From positions 857,501 through 921,500 of the forward strand of contig QVRM01007053.1 of NCBI GenBank assembly GCA_003439945.1: 64,000 nucleotides of DNA, read 5' to 3'. The number at the start of each line of letters is the position of its first letter. The first letter of the stretch is position 1. The stretch comes from Dermanyssus gallinae. Lineage: Eukaryota; Arthropoda; Arachnida; Mesostigmata; Dermanyssidae. The notes below the pieces were generated by a model. That model was not told the DNA's origin. It did not search any database and saw only the letters and a list, made by a program, of their open reading frames with translations. This document shows, one piece after another, positions 36,368 through 48,603 of this stretch. The position numbers were made by a program, and so were the translations under genes.

Positions 36368-37400
36368 AAGAGAGAGAGGCGTTGTATTCATTCGTTCATT
36401 CAGTCGGACATTCATTCTTTCATTCACGCTTGGGTCTTGCTACGAAGTGGCCGGCCGTCCGGCTGGCAAGCGCCAAAACCAAGGACAATTGGCTTGACTT
36501 ACTCCTCGCAACGTCTTTCTATCTCGATCTCCCTATCTCTCTACCTCTCGAGCAAGCTAGCTTTTCTGTTCTGCTTTCGGCGCAGTATCCCCCCAGACAG
36601 ACTAGCGGTTGGTTGGTTACCCTCGGGTTAGGCCTTTGGGCCAGTTGCAGCCGAAGCCGCAGCAGCAGCCTATCTTCCAGTACCAGTAGTAGTATAGTCG
36701 CTCGCTTAGGTGTTCGTTGTGTCCGCCCACACGCACGCGCTGGACAAGGCAGACTCCTGTTCGCCGGCCGTGCGCCGCAGTCACTTTTGTCACTTTAAAG
36801 CGTTTGGCAGTTGTTATTGCGACGACGGCCGGTGTTTGAAAAGATACCCTACCCCCGCCTTCATTCCAGCTCCCCCCCCCCTCCCCCTCTCCCCGAAACC
36901 CCACAGCGGCTGCGGTGGTCACTTTTGGCGGGTGGGGGGTCTAACGGATGACCGCGATTGTGCTGAATTCTCACTGCTCTTCGCTCCACGCTCCAGCAGC
37001 TGACTAGCTCGAACTGGACAGGGCAGTCATCAGTTTTCCGCTGCTGTCGCCTTGGTCGTCGTCGTCGGCGATGGGCCCCTTCTTATTCTTTCTTTCTTTC
37101 TCTTCTTCTGTTTCATCGTTCTCTCTCTGTTCAGAACGCGTCGGACTCTGATTTGGCTAACGCCAAAGAAGGATCAACCTTTCGGCGGAACGGGCACATT
37201 GGGCGAGTGAGTGCGAGGGACGCTTCATTGAGTCCTAGGTCAACCCTGACTGTTCTCCGACCTTCAGTCTTCTGGAATCTATCCCCTATACGCGTAAGGT
37301 GGTGTGCGCTTACATCGTGGTGTTAGCCTCATCGGCTGCGGCGCTGACAGCTTGGCAGCGGCAGGACGACAGATAGCACCTCACCTCACAACCACCCACG
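36111..37400. other. GC-rich island with simple repeats
   Basis: GCCGCC near 36135, CAG and CAT words to 36220, GA-rich runs 36235-36380 around a short TA array (36333-36359), CATTCATT near 36390, a C-rich run near 36875, and CT-rich stretches near 37085-37130. No gene recognised. Confidence 0.5.
36333..36359. repeat. (TA)n between GATA and GA repeats
   Basis: TA tract of about 27 bp, preceded by ATAGATAGATAG and followed by GAGAGAGAAAG. Confidence 0.9.
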
Positions 37401-39327
37401 TTATGCTACTTGGCTGCTTTGGTACCGTCCTCCGACGACAAGGATGTGCCGGTTGGTTACGCCCGATAAGCGATCCATAGAGGTGATTGCTTGTGTCCTG
37501 CTTAAGCTTAAAGCCTGATTGGATATCGATCGAGAAAGCAAAGACAATAAGCGAGCGAGAGGAATCGAGACGCACAGAGATAGAGGAATAACAGGTTTCA
37601 TCATTTGCAAATATATATATATATTTATAGACCATCATTAGCTTTTTGGTCAGATCGCAAAAAATAGCGCATCGCTCGCTGCCTAGCTTAAGCATGTTTC
37701 TTATAAGCTTTCAGGGGTAAGATCGTACAGATCGCTGCGGAGCTGACGCAATCTGACTATCGGTAGAGAGACGAGAGAGAGAGTGAGAGAGGTAGAAATA
37801 TCTTTTTCCGAATCAGGAGTTTCGCAATATGAAGCTGACTGTTAATCTAAAGCTCTGGGCACAGTTTTACCAATTATTTATTTCATTATATTCATATTAT
37901 ATATTATGAAATCTAATATGAATAAAATGAATGATGCGCACTAAAAACAAAAATATATACATATTTGACATACTTTTTTTCGGATCTGTTGTATGGTATT
38001 GGTTTGCTGGCTGTGTTTGCTAGCGGCAACCTGTCGCTACCAGCGGTGGGCTAAAAGACGAGAACGAGAGAGATAGGGCATATGAGCGGGACAACAGGGA
38101 TCCGCACCAGCTAGTAAAGCTGTCCATTTTTTCGTACTGCTGTCGTAGGGGGGCTGCGAGATGACATCGTCGTATGAGATCGCTCCGTGACTCCTGGACC
38201 AGTTTGCTTGCCAATGCCCCTTAATAAGTCGTAGTAGTAGTAAAAGTAGTAGTACATCGGTGCGCCTTGGTAATAGTGGGGGCGGGTGCTGCCGTTGTTA
38301 TCTGGCTTGTAGCAAGTGTTTGCAAATGTTGTTGTTGTTGTTGTTGTTGCTTGCTGCTGTTGCTGTTGTTGTTGTTGTTGCAACAGCAGTAGCATTAGTG
38401 GTGTTCGATGTAGTTGGAAGCAGCGTACTACGTTTGGCTGCAAATGATCACTTTATGAGGAGCTAGTCAGTGCAGTGATGGGTCGAAGAGTTCGCAGTTG
38501 CAGCAGCAGCCCAACAGCAGTTGCAGTCGAAATCGTCGGATGGGAGAGGTAGGGGCGGAGTGGGGAGAAGAGGCTTGTCGTAATCGACGACAACAGCACC
38601 GGCAGTGGCGGCAACGGTAACGGTGGGTGCCGATCACGTTCGTATCGTATTGGTCCGTTGTTTCGTTTGGACCTTTGGTCGGTCCATTGGTCTGTCGGTC
38701 GGTCGGTCGGTCAATGTCCTCGCGCTGGAACCTCGCCATGACCGATGTCGGCCCATTCGAAGCGCACAAGCGATGCCTACGGTTCGTGCTCGGTCGATCG
38801 TCGACGGACGACATCGTTGTTCCTCCCGCCGCGTCCCGGCGACACCGGCGTCTAGTCGTCAAATAATGCGATAAAGATAAATCCCGGACTTGGCCGCCAG
38901 CCTCTCCGAGTGCGACTGCTACGAGGAAAGCAGTCTGCCCACACTGCGCTTCGGCGATGAAATGACAACGTTGTCGACTACTGAGGTTGATGCAATCAGC
39001 CAAATTCCAAAGCACTCAACCCATTTTGTTGGACAAGTTTGTTCAGATTAGAGCCACGCAGAAGCACCAAATCCTTTGTGGACACCCCCCCCCCCTCTCT
39101 CACTATCTCTCGTTATATATCGACCTCTTTCTCGCGCTCGTTGTTTCTCTCGCCATTTTAATCGAGTTTTGGCTGCACCGACAACGGTACTGCACAACTT
39201 TTGAGAGGCGACATGTTCAAAGTTTTCAAAATGTCTTATTGACTAGGATCGTATCATATTGCAACCGTACCAACCTTGTGGCCTCACGCAAACTTCCGGC
39301 CACTCTATATATTTTATTATTTTTTTT
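37401..39327. other. Triplet-rich island, no gene recognised
   Basis: GTT/GCT triplets at 38326-38390, CAG near 38500, GGTC tetramers at 38696-38712 and a C(9) run near 39085. Overlapping frames on both strands (up to 182 codons at 38467-39015) follow the repeats; none has a known domain. Confidence 0.4.
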
Positions 39328-39360
39328 CACAACCTTCTTCATGTGACAAGAATGAATATA

Positions 39361-39363
<3 letters not shown>

Positions 39364-39417
<54 letters not shown>
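39364..39417. repeat. (TA)n inside the left inverted repeat
   Basis: TA tract of about 54 bp joined to the 39328 repeat. Confidence 0.95.
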
Positions 39418-39419
<2 letters not shown>

Positions 39420-40052
39420 CAGATATACATCACATTGCATATGTATATGGTTTATTCACGGTACGTAAGGTCAAAAATAGCTTTATTTAATTCAAAGGAG
39501 GTCATAGATATAACAGGATAGAATATATAAAAACTCGCAGAATATTTCCTAACAAAAAGTTTTCTCCCCAAATTCGATCTCCCAATCCCGCAAATTCGTG
39601 CCGTGCGCCACGGGAACCGCCACGGGAACGTATTATTGGCTCTCTTTATCCTTGCAGTTTTGAAGTTATCGTGATCTTGCTTCTGAGTTGATTTAAACAA
39701 CTATTAGAATAGTGCGATATGTCATTTGTTGCCCCAATTCGTGTATACGTCCCACGCTCAGCATTTTACGCAACATTGCCATTTGTTGCATGACTAATGT
39801 ATTGGTGTAAACATTACAGCACTCTGTATGATAGCACGCTCCTTTTTGATGCTAGAGTAATCATATGGCCTCAAGAAGTCAGCGTACAGTATATGAGTTA
39901 TGCTAATAGGCAACATATTTTAAGGTTTAAAATGCGTGCTAAAGTTCATTTTACACTTTATTTACTTCTGTTATTAACAAAGCGTATACCCATACTTGAG
40001 GGGGATTACAAAGTTTGTTGAAATAAGCGTTTTTCCAATGAAATGGGGGAGC

Positions 40053-40112
<60 letters not shown>
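40053..40112. repeat. (TA)n inside the right inverted repeat
   Basis: TA tract of about 60 bp joined to the repeat ending at 40148. Confidence 0.95.
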
Positions 40113-40115
<3 letters not shown>

Positions 40116-40169
40116 TATATTAATTCTTGCCACATAAAGAAGGTTGTGGAAAGCCAAGATACTTCCAAC

Positions 40170-40940
40170 CATACATGGACCGCCGGCTCGTACAAGAAAA
40201 CTACTGACGACGATTGAAAGACACTATCGCGCTCTTCGAGACTACCGTATGGGCCAGAGTGAACCTTAATAGAAAAAAAGCAAAGCTGATTCTGCGCGGA
40301 ACGCAGCGGATCACAGCCCTTAGGGTAATACGAGGGTACAGAATGATCAGCACAAATGCAGCTCTGCTGCTCGCCGGAAACATTCGCTGGGACCTGTAAT
40401 ACTGACAAACCCACAGAGAGCAACAAAGGACGAGAAATAACTGCCACTGTAGAAGAGACTGGTAAGCCGAGTGGAACGTCATTCCCTCCAGTGACCACTG
40501 AATGAGCCTAACCAAACTGCTACCAAACATACAGGCATGAAAAGCAAAGCCGGGGGGGGGGGACCTAACATTCTACCTTACACAGGTTCTCATGGGGTAT
40601 AGCAATCATACCTTTACCGGATAGTGATGGTCTCATCAGAACCCCCATGACTTTTTTGCAGAGATGCCCTGAAAGACAGTTCACAATACACACTTCTTAG
40701 GTGCTACACATAGGAAGAGGCCAAAACCGTGGCGAATAGATACATTCGCGATGCGGCTGAAGAAAACGCAAGTTTCAAACAAACAGGTTCGCAAGGGCTG
40801 GGACAAAGTGCGCCTGGGAGAACCCGTGAGCGACCGTGCCCAATTGATCCGATAAGTACTCGCCACTTTTGCTGATGGCTTATAGCACTGTTCTATATAG
40901 TTCTGGGCCATCCGAGAATGAAGGTTCAGGGCATTCATAC
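40170..40940 (+). pseudogene. Non-LTR RT C-terminal half, R1/jockey type
   Basis: Plus-strand frame reads RKKAKLILRGTQR, then LRVIRGYRMISTNAALLLAG and RWDL, the well-conserved segment after the RT thumb in R1/I/jockey elements (family pattern VQR..ALRI.RGYRT.S..A...LAG..P.DL). After a stop, degraded pieces follow: a W..EW block near 40465, IPDI-like PNIQ near 40530, and a CPE-like cysteine motif near 40666. The RT palm is absent, so the copy is 5'-truncated. A (TA)n array begins 70 bp past the recognisable end. Confidence 0.7.
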
Positions 40941-41008
40941 ATTTAATTTTAACTGTACTTTTTTACATAACATGTGTGATAATAAACTAAGCTTGATAAT
41001 CTATAGCA

Positions 41009-41011
<3 letters not shown>

Positions 41012-41060
<49 letters not shown>
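41012..41060. repeat. (TA)n downstream of an RT fragment
   Basis: TA tract of about 49 bp on the 3' side of the 40170-40940 RT relic. Confidence 0.9.
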
Positions 41061-41062
<2 letters not shown>

Positions 41063-41700
41063 AAGTTATCTGGCCTAGTACCAAAGCATCGTTTCTCGCT
41101 ACGAAGTAGAGCAGATGCTACAAGCATCTGGTTGCTATTCTGCTAGGTGAGACAGACGTGAAGCAATCATTCGTGTTAGACCTACGACCAAAACTTTGCT
41201 TACATAGATCAAACTTTAAGTCTGTTGTGGTTGTTGTTGTTATTGTTGTTCCTCTCCGCCTCGTACCTCTGAAATCCTTCTTGTCTGAATAATGGTTGCG
41301 TAACATATTACGTCATTGTATTATAGGTAGCCCGACTTCGTATCGTTGTAGAACTTGCATGCCACGATATGTGGTCGCGAGGGCGTGGCGAGGAGCGTGC
41401 GACATGCACACACTATCCATCGCCGATAGGAAACATTGGTCCTGGCGAGTCGTCCGTCTCGATGGGGTTTCGCGCTGTTCTGTTGACTCGCTATTCGCTT
41501 CGTTTGTGGCGTGGCGAGACCTGCGTCGCGTCAAGACAAAGAGCCCAACAGAGAGGGAAGAACGAAGGCAAAGGGAGAGAAAGAGATATCGCAAAATAGA
41601 AGCAATCCGTCTTGCGTTGTTTGTTCTGCCGGGGTACAAATTTACATACACTGCAGCCAATGGGTATAAAAGTACATACATACATACATGCAAAGCCTCA
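41061..41700. other. No gene recognised
   Basis: GTT triplets near 41224-41250 and CATACATA near 41675. A 144-codon frame at 41296-41730 overlaps a 126-codon frame on the other strand, with no known domain in either. Confidence 0.35.
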
Positions 41701-41819
41701 GTGGCCGAGATGGTGAGTGACCCGAGTTGACAAATGGTTTAAGGGTCCTGATACAGACTGTCATAACGGATGCGTTAGCAACTTGACGAGCTTGACTTAG
41801 CAATCGGTCATAGACCGCT

Positions 41820-43018
41820 GGTATTCTTCAATGCTAGTCTCACGCTATTTGCAAGGCCAGCCTTTTGACTGCTAGTAGTTAAAATATTATAGTTATCGGA
41901 CGTAATGATGCCTTTTAACGGCTTTCCCGTGCAACGTACCGACGTGATTTTGAAAATAAAAACAGTTTTGAGCGGTTGTCAAGCATTTTTCTTTTAAGGA
42001 TTGGAATGCAAACCAAGTAAAGACTGAGCTGAACAACGCTCATGGTGATTCACGGAGGTCACGTTTTACCATTGTTTCCAACTGGATTAATAAGTTTAAA
42101 GGAGGTCGCACGAGCACCAAGAATGCACCACGGTCAGAACGCCCAAAAACGTCCACTACTGATAGGGAAAACGTGGAAAAAGTGCGAAAAATCTTTGCCG
42201 CAGATGAACGAGTGAACATTAAGAAGACCCTGGGGATCAGTGTGGGTCGTATGCATCTCTCCTGCACTTTAACTGTAAGGCAAACAAGCTCAGTGCAAAG
42301 TGGTGTGGTTTGCTCAATCAAGAGCAAAACAACGCGCGGGTTTTCGCGTTTATGCAAAATTCGGCTAAAATATGGAAATATCCATCAGATTTTTGGCGCA
42401 GATTCATGACTGTCGATGAAAGTTGCGTCCACCGTTACACTTCCACGATCTAAGAAACATCTCGCCAATAATATGCACTGGATGAAGGAAAAAACCCATT
42501 CTTTCGAAGGCTTCGCACCCTCCGAAAAGGGTACGAACTACGAGATCCGCCGGAAAGGCTATGGCCACGGTGTTTTGGGGTCGACATGAAATAATTCTTG
42601 TCGGGTACCTTAAAAGCGGTGAAACTATTATAGTAGAATATTATGCAGAACTGTTGGACCGCCTGCAGCAAGAACATACTAGGAAACAGCCAGCTTTGCA
42701 GAAGAAGATTGTTCTGTTTTGACAGAATAGTGCTCTACCAAACAAGTCGCAACTAGCTTACCAAACGTTGCCGAATTGAGTGTTGAACTTATCTATTGAA
42801 CAATCCCTTATTTCGGACCTGCCCCCAGAATGGAAGCGTTTTTTCAGCAATGAAGCTGCTGTCAATACTTATTTTTAGTCTAAGAACGCGGAATTCTACT
42901 CAAGCAGTACAAATGCCCTAAAATCTCGACAGGAAAAGCTTAAGCTTTTCAGGGCATATATCAAAAATTTTTTTTTAATATGTGGTATTCCAATGAACGT
43001 TTTGAACAGCCTGGTAGA
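41820..43018 (+). mobile_element. mariner-type transposon copy A, decayed
   Basis: Same family as the element at 60777-62026. The 5' noncoding part shares CTTTTGACTGCTAG and TTTCCCGTGCAACGTA with that copy. The coding part begins near 41952 and reads VVKHF, FTIVSNWINKFKGGR, ENVEKVRKIFAADER, FMTVDES, ILVGYLKSGETI, YYAELLDRL and FSNEAAVNTYF in order. The ends are eroded: a GGTATTCTTCAATG tip near 41820 and TTGAACAGCCTGGTA near 43018 replace the better-kept repeats of copy B. Confidence 0.8.
41952..42980 (+). pseudogene. mariner-type transposase, copy A, dead
   Basis: Remnant of a transposase of about 340 residues. The first catalytic Asp survives (FMTVDES, about 42410). The second block reads F-stop-QNSAL (about 42718), so the Asp is Asn. 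The third position reads LPPEW (about 42825), a Glu where most mariners have Asp. An opal stop replaces an early Arg, with further stops and frameshifts. The longest open part, 42173-42409, covers the second helix-turn-helix. Confidence 0.8.
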
Positions 43019-44599
43019 TATGTTTTAGGTCGTGTATTACAAGACACACGACGTTAAGTGGTTCACTCTAAGAGCGTACCGAGCGTTCAGGATGACAGTG
43101 GCTGATGGGATTATGTGCACAAATCTACAGAATGCCGTTAACTCTTACCTAACTTTGAAACTAATGTTATTTAAAACGCCAGGCTAGGGTGCGTCTTATT
43201 ACAAATCGAATTGTCTCTAGATTGGTATTTGTGGAAGGGTTCTTGTTGTGGGGGTTTCACATATTGTGTAAGAGGTCTGCCGACGCTGGATTGTCTGTGC
43301 CTATCATTGCATTATGCAATATTGTTGAGTGCTGCATAACTTACGGATCTCGGACCAAATTCTCATGCGTATGCTCGCGGCTAATAACTGGCCTGGCGTG
43401 CATTTGTGTGTTTTTTCGCACGCATCATTCCTCGGCATGTTCTAGTGACTTTGACTTGTAGGAGTTTGCTGCTGGTTAATGCGTTGCTAATTGGCGTTAA
43501 TTGCGTTGTTTGTGTACAGATTTGCTGTTCTCATTGTTCACATATTCCGGTTGCTAATAGAGCTAAACCGGAGCTGCTGTTGTTGTCGTTCTTGTTGTTG
43601 TTGGCAATGCTCGCTCATCTCACAAAACAGACAGCGGCGATTTGCTTTGTTTAGTAGTGAATATTGAACGTGTACCGAGCATACGTGCATCTAAGGTTAG
43701 CACAACCCGCCTTTTCCTATACACATTGTCGGACAGCGCTTATCCAAGCGCTGACTCCGACGACGACGACAACAACGACAACAAACACCCACAACACCAA
43801 CGGTGACAGCAACAACAACAGCAACAAAACCAACAGAAGTAACAACAGCAACAATAACAACCAAACACCAATAACATTTACAACAAAGACGACGACGGTG
43901 GCTATACAACGCCGAACTTATTAGTTGTTGAACAACGAAACCAATACGTATAATTGAGCCACTGGTATACAATTTGAAGCTGCTGATAGTGAATAGTGTC
44001 ATTGAGCCAATCCACCTCACCGATGACCTCCCTGGTGATTTTCGGTCGGTGGGGTGAGCAAAACTAGGCACGACGACTCACTAAGGATAGCACTGGCAAA
44101 TGAATATTAGTCATTCGCTTCCCTCAGTTGCCTATGTGTAGACGGGTACGTGCCCCAATATGTAGATGACGTTTGTACTTAATTTTGCAGAACGCGTATG
44201 CATTACACATTTGTTTGCCCATCAAGTCCTCGCCGGAGAGAAATCTAGTGCAATGTCTGGCAAGAATTTTGTGGAAGTAAATCCCTTTTAAAATCGTGTT
44301 TAACACGCGTATCACGTTCTGTTGTTACATGTCTGGATGAGGTGGGTATCGAATACATGGCCCTTTCGTCTCGATTTAGTTTCTATAAACAGAAAGCCGT
44401 TACCTATTTTTCACAAAACTGTTTCGCAAGTTGGTTATTTGCTATTCGCTACCTCTCACTCAAGCCTACGAGGAGGTCCTCGAATCAAATCTAAACTTGG
44501 GTGATCAATTTTGTTTTTATGTAGCCCAGTGGTTCCGAATAAAGATAAGTTTATTATTCATTATTAAGCGCACGGATATTGTTAAATGATCATATTGTG
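43019..44599. other. No firm gene; AAC/CAA triplet tract
   Basis: ACAACA, AACAAC and CAACAAC repeats at 43765-43895 give long Asn/Thr-rich frames that are triplet artefacts. The rest shows no recognised motif. Confidence 0.4.
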
Positions 44600-44903
44600 C
44601 CTAACCCAATCTAAAGATCAACCACTATTTTTCTTTTTTGGACATCCGGGTGTTTTATGTGTTAATTATTCCAGGTTGTAGAATAATTGCTTATATTGTT
44701 TGTTACCAAACAGAAAAAAAACTTTGTGAATATATTAGTATAATGTATGCCATACTAATTATTGGTATTTTAGGTTTCATTGTATGAGCATCCTATATAT
44801 TTACAATTGGTCTTGATGTTGATGCCCGAGCATATTTCACTTGAGCAACAATAATTATTGCTATTCCAAAAGGATTTTTTCCATGAATTGCTACTCTCCA
44901 TCA
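44600..44903 (+). pseudogene. cox1: NUMT: nuclear copy of mitochondrial cox1
   Basis: DNA of a mitochondrial origin inserted in the nucleus. Read with shifting frames it gives FFGHPGV (family FFGHPEV, about 44637), VCYQTEKK (about 44700), SIMYAILIIGILGFIV with family-like spacing (44735-44790), FTIGLDVDARAYFT (about 44800-44840), ATMIIAIPKG (about 44850) and a W-I-A-T-L end (about 44885-44900). These are the helix 6-8 and copper-site region of cytochrome c oxidase subunit I, about residues 235-335. TGA stands at a Trp codon and in place of sense codons, as in the invertebrate mitochondrial code. Single-base losses (for example after the AAAAAAAA run near 44712) break the frame, showing it is not functional mtDNA. 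Confidence 0.88.
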
Positions 44904-46050
44904 TACACTTACCAAGTGTCACTTGCAGATCATCTTATGTACATGGTTTAAGCCGTGTGTTACGTGTTTTCGTAATCAAGTGATAGATTTTCTTTGGGAA
45001 ACATGTGTACTTAACACTTTGCGGATCGGCTAAACACCTGGCCGCCGTATGGAGCGCTAACCCCTCAATTCAGCTAGCTTGACACGGTGAGGGACGAAAA
45101 TGCGTTGGTGAGCCCGCCCTGTTGACAATGATGCGTGCCAACGACAACATAACCTGGGAACGATGTTTAACACAGAGCGGGTTGCGTAATAGTCTATTGC
45201 TGAAATCACGAAGCTGAAGAGCCTTTTATTGGCCTAGCCAATCTGGCCTTAGATTGGGTTTGTAGCGAGATGCTAGATTCAAGTGTGGACCTTGATATGC
45301 TTGGGTTTGGCGACGACCCTGCTGTGTCCGGTCGGTGTTGCGCAGCTCAAGCCCAGCGATGGCATAGGTGGCTTGTTGCTGTTCTACCACTGCATTAGCC
45401 CGACGACACGTCAGCGGCTACCTAACCGTTAACGTGACTGGCTACGACGTGAGCTCATTGCGTCGGCCTGTAGAGTCAGCAAGTCGAGAGCGTACCGCAC
45501 GCCGAATAACCACAGCTGCCCCACGTGGGGTGTTTGCCGCGGACGGGGCTGGTCATCGGCCTTGAGAATCAACATGTTTCTACCCGAAGCGCCGTTGAAG
45601 CGGATGCACGCATCGAAGCAAGAATCATGACACCAAAAGTGACGCAAGCAGAAATAAAAGGGCAAGATACACAAACGGCAAGTGTTAAGCATAATTACAG
45701 AACAAGCTACAGCAGCAGCAACAAGGCAACGGTTGCATTAACACTTTACGCACAACAACAGCAACAACAACAACAACACAAAGCAACAGCGACAACCAAA
45801 ATTGCTACAACAACAGGGTAGAAATACAGCGTACCTCGTAGGCAATCGTAAATTTGTCACGATCCGACCAGCAAGCGTTACAGCAACAATGGGTGGTAGT
45901 AAGTTAGATTCGAGCTAGAGCTATTAGTAAATAGCTGTATATTCAATCTACACTTGACTGAAGGTTGTACGCTAATGTCGCAAACTCTGCGTGGAGATGC
46001 GTAGCTTTCTCTTGAGTTCACCACGGGGGTGTTGCCGGACTAGAATGAAC
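44904..46050. other. No gene recognised
   Basis: Ordinary composition with CAG/CAA triplets at 45711-45780 that create Gln-rich frames. Nothing was identified. Confidence 0.4.
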
Positions 46051-46059
46051 GCTTTACCA

Positions 46060-46230
46060 CTGTTATTAAATCGAACTACAGTTGAATCCTAGAGAACTAA
46101 CTTCAAATGAAGTGCCCAATTTGTGGTGGTGACCGTGATGCTAATGAACATTTTTTTACACTCTGGCCGTCATTGGGTGGCGGCGTTTGTTGTTTGAGTT
46201 TGGTTCAAAGAAGTAAAGAGGACAAGGTTT
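46060..46230 (+). pseudogene. Non-LTR RT C-terminal zinc-motif fragment
   Basis: ATG at 46107 starts a frame reading KCPICGGDRDANEHFFTLWP, matching the C-x2-C...EH.F..C.RW zinc motif at the C-terminus of R1-type ORF2 proteins. The last Cys is replaced by Leu. The frame ends at a stop near 46230, and a long (TA)n begins 56 bp later. Upstream sequence is too decayed to extend the match. Confidence 0.5.
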
Positions 46231-46284
46231 GGCCACCTTAACGGTGGAGGGGTAAGGAGTCTGCATCAATTTCTGTGCTAAAAC

Positions 46285-46288
<4 letters not shown>

Positions 46289-46352
<64 letters not shown>
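46289..46352. repeat. (TA)n downstream of an RT zinc-motif fragment
   Basis: TA tract of about 64 bp ending in ATTATTATTG. Confidence 0.95.
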
Positions 46353-46356
<4 letters not shown>

Positions 46357-48013
46357 ATTGTCTTAAGTACATCTTAATTATAATTTCCTCTGTTTATTAC
46401 AATAATATGGTTAGGTCATAGCACGTAGGACTCAAAGCCCCTGCATGCATCAGGCACTCCAAAGGCATCAGCGTCGTCGAACTCAGGTCGCATGAAAGCC
46501 CGATCGTATTACGACTTGCCTTCTCCACGAAGAAACCGGAGTTCATACGCCTCGCTTGTTGAAAGCAAGAGCACATTTTGCCTACGTAGATCCGTTGTAG
46601 GTCTCCTGTCAGAGAATGAGCTCCTGACTGAATCAAACCATCTAATACAATCGAGCTGCTGGAAAAATCGACGTCGAATAAAGTATGCCCAAAAAGCACT
46701 CAGTGGATGATGAGTTCTGCGAGGCAATTCTTACACCGGCCAATGCGTTTTATGCGCGACCCTACACTTTGCAATGAAGTCTACTACCGCAGTCACGTAA
46801 CAATCTAAGTGGGATCCTACAAAATTAAATATGTTTGCGATCTTCATCGTTCGAACGATGATCCATAGAATTTGATTTGTCTTTTCTTAGAAGGACTGAT
46901 TTGATTTTGTGCATTCTTCTAAAACCGGCCGGCAAAACTCTGAGAAACATACGCCACTACATACTTTCGTATTCTACCTCTAAATGTGACGTTTCGGCAA
47001 GCTGCCCTTAGTCTCGTTTGTTCGGTGGCATTCTATTGCACAACTTTTCTTATCTGCCTGTGGATTGTTATTACCATGAGGGCTCTCAACTTTGGCTGAC
47101 ACTGGGAGGGCTAGCCACTGCTGCACTCAAAGGCAGTTGGGATCGAGGTACGTTTTGATTATTGCTACCGGGAGCAGGAGAGAGTGCTCCGTCGTAGTGA
47201 TAACGGCCAGGATCGCTGCGTGTGCAGGTCCCCAGCGCAGAAACTTCATCCAACGTGACCTTACACGTAGAAGCGAATCGGATCTTCGAGCACACGTTAG
47301 ATGCTAGATGACCAACAACATCAGTTTGCTCACGCGGATCAATAGCGGCGTTTTCCTAAGTTGAGGATCTCCGATATGCGGTTGTGAAATGTCAAATCTG
47401 AAAAATTTGTTTCAATAGGAACCATGGGAACACATGGTCAATACCATCGAAATTGTCGTAATTGTAACGAATGGCAATGTCGCAATATTTTTACAGAGAT
47501 TCTGCGTTTTGAGAAAATTAAGGGAGGTAACAAAAGAAAACTGTATTATTATGTAGCTAGACTTTAGAAACTCGAGCACCAGTCATAACGATGTGTGCAT
47601 ATAGGTGATTCGATTTTAAACTTTGTTTGCCGTGAGCTACCAATGCCAATTTGTATCTGTTTTAACGTCAGCTAACTTTAATACGAAGTACTGTCGTACT
47701 TGATTTTCCAGTTAATTGCAGCTACTGCAAACTGCATCGAGAGGGTACATGTGCATGTCGAACGACCGAATCCGCGCAGAGGCTTTCAGCAAAAGCTTGA
47801 CAAACCGTTTGCACATGACAGCTTCAGAATGTAGGCATTTTTAGTTTAAGCTCCGTGAGACAACGTCGCTTTGCAGATTGGAAGTAGTCAACACGTTTAA
47901 TAGTCTATATAAGTATTGTTTGCATTTGAATGGTCACGTTTGAATAAACGCGTTCGTATGCAAAGCTGCGCTATTCGGAACGAATTATACGGCAAGCGCT
48001 GCATGTTTGCTTT
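46353..48013. other. No gene recognised
   Basis: A 100-codon minus-strand frame at 46397-46699 overlaps plus-strand frames and has no recognised motif. The rest is AT-rich spacer. Confidence 0.35.

Positions 48014-48105
<92 letters not shown>
48014..48105. repeat. (TA)n microsatellite
   Basis: About 92 bp of TA with one ACACAC interruption at 48035-48040. Confidence 0.95.
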
Positions 48106-48107
<2 letters not shown>

Positions 48108-48603
48108 CATACTCAGTGATATCTAATCTTTCAAATGTTTGTTTTTGGGAAGTCTGTTTCTTGACAGTTCTAGATTACATATGTTGGATGTATAAATATG
48201 TAAAAAAGCGAGACAAGAAACTGTGGTTCTTGGTCTTAGCTCGGGAGACTAATGCCTTACAAACGATAATAGCAATAATTTAGTACATATAGCGGGATAC
48301 CGTACGAGAGTAATTTCGTTAGTTCACATTGGATGTTATATCGCATTATTACACGCCGCGTTAGTTTACGGCACGCTTCAGGTCTGTGCACTCTGTAATA
48401 AAATAGTTACCCACGCAATATACTCGTATACTTATTGATAACCCGAACATTACATTTTCACACTACGTAACCAATGTTCAACTGGGTCGAACAGAAACAG
48501 CCCTAGCGAAGTCGAAAGCCAAACGTACACTAGATGGCTTGTTGTTGTTTAGTTATTGTGACAACGCCCGATTTAAAAAAAGTGCATCAACTGTGCAAGC
48601 CGT

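Larger units (their letters stand above)
39328..40148. repeat. Pair of 40-bp inverted repeats, each next to (TA)n
   Basis: CACAACCTTCTTCATGTGAC at 39328 and its inverted partner ending at 40148 match over about 40 bp with three differences. Both run inward through ATACTGTATA into long (TA)n arrays at 39364-39417 and 40053-40112. The roughly 820-bp unit looks like a non-autonomous element with terminal inverted repeats, or two retroposon tails facing each other. No transposase is inside. Confidence 0.8.

Noticed and set aside
38467..39015. 182-codon minus-strand frame
   Set aside because: Composition follows local GGTC and CAG repeats; overlapping plus-strand frames are equally open.
39974..40498. 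174-codon minus-strand frame
   Set aside because: It is the antisense shadow of the plus-strand RT fragment plus a TA array.
43664..43924. Asn/Thr-rich frame that might be a prion-like protein
   Set aside because: It arises from an AAC/CAA triplet tract with no non-repetitive domain.
43697..44071. RTE-type retroelement C-terminus (PGRSSVRW segment)
   Set aside because: Only a GRP..RW-like fragment matches; the upstream frame gives no further family motif.
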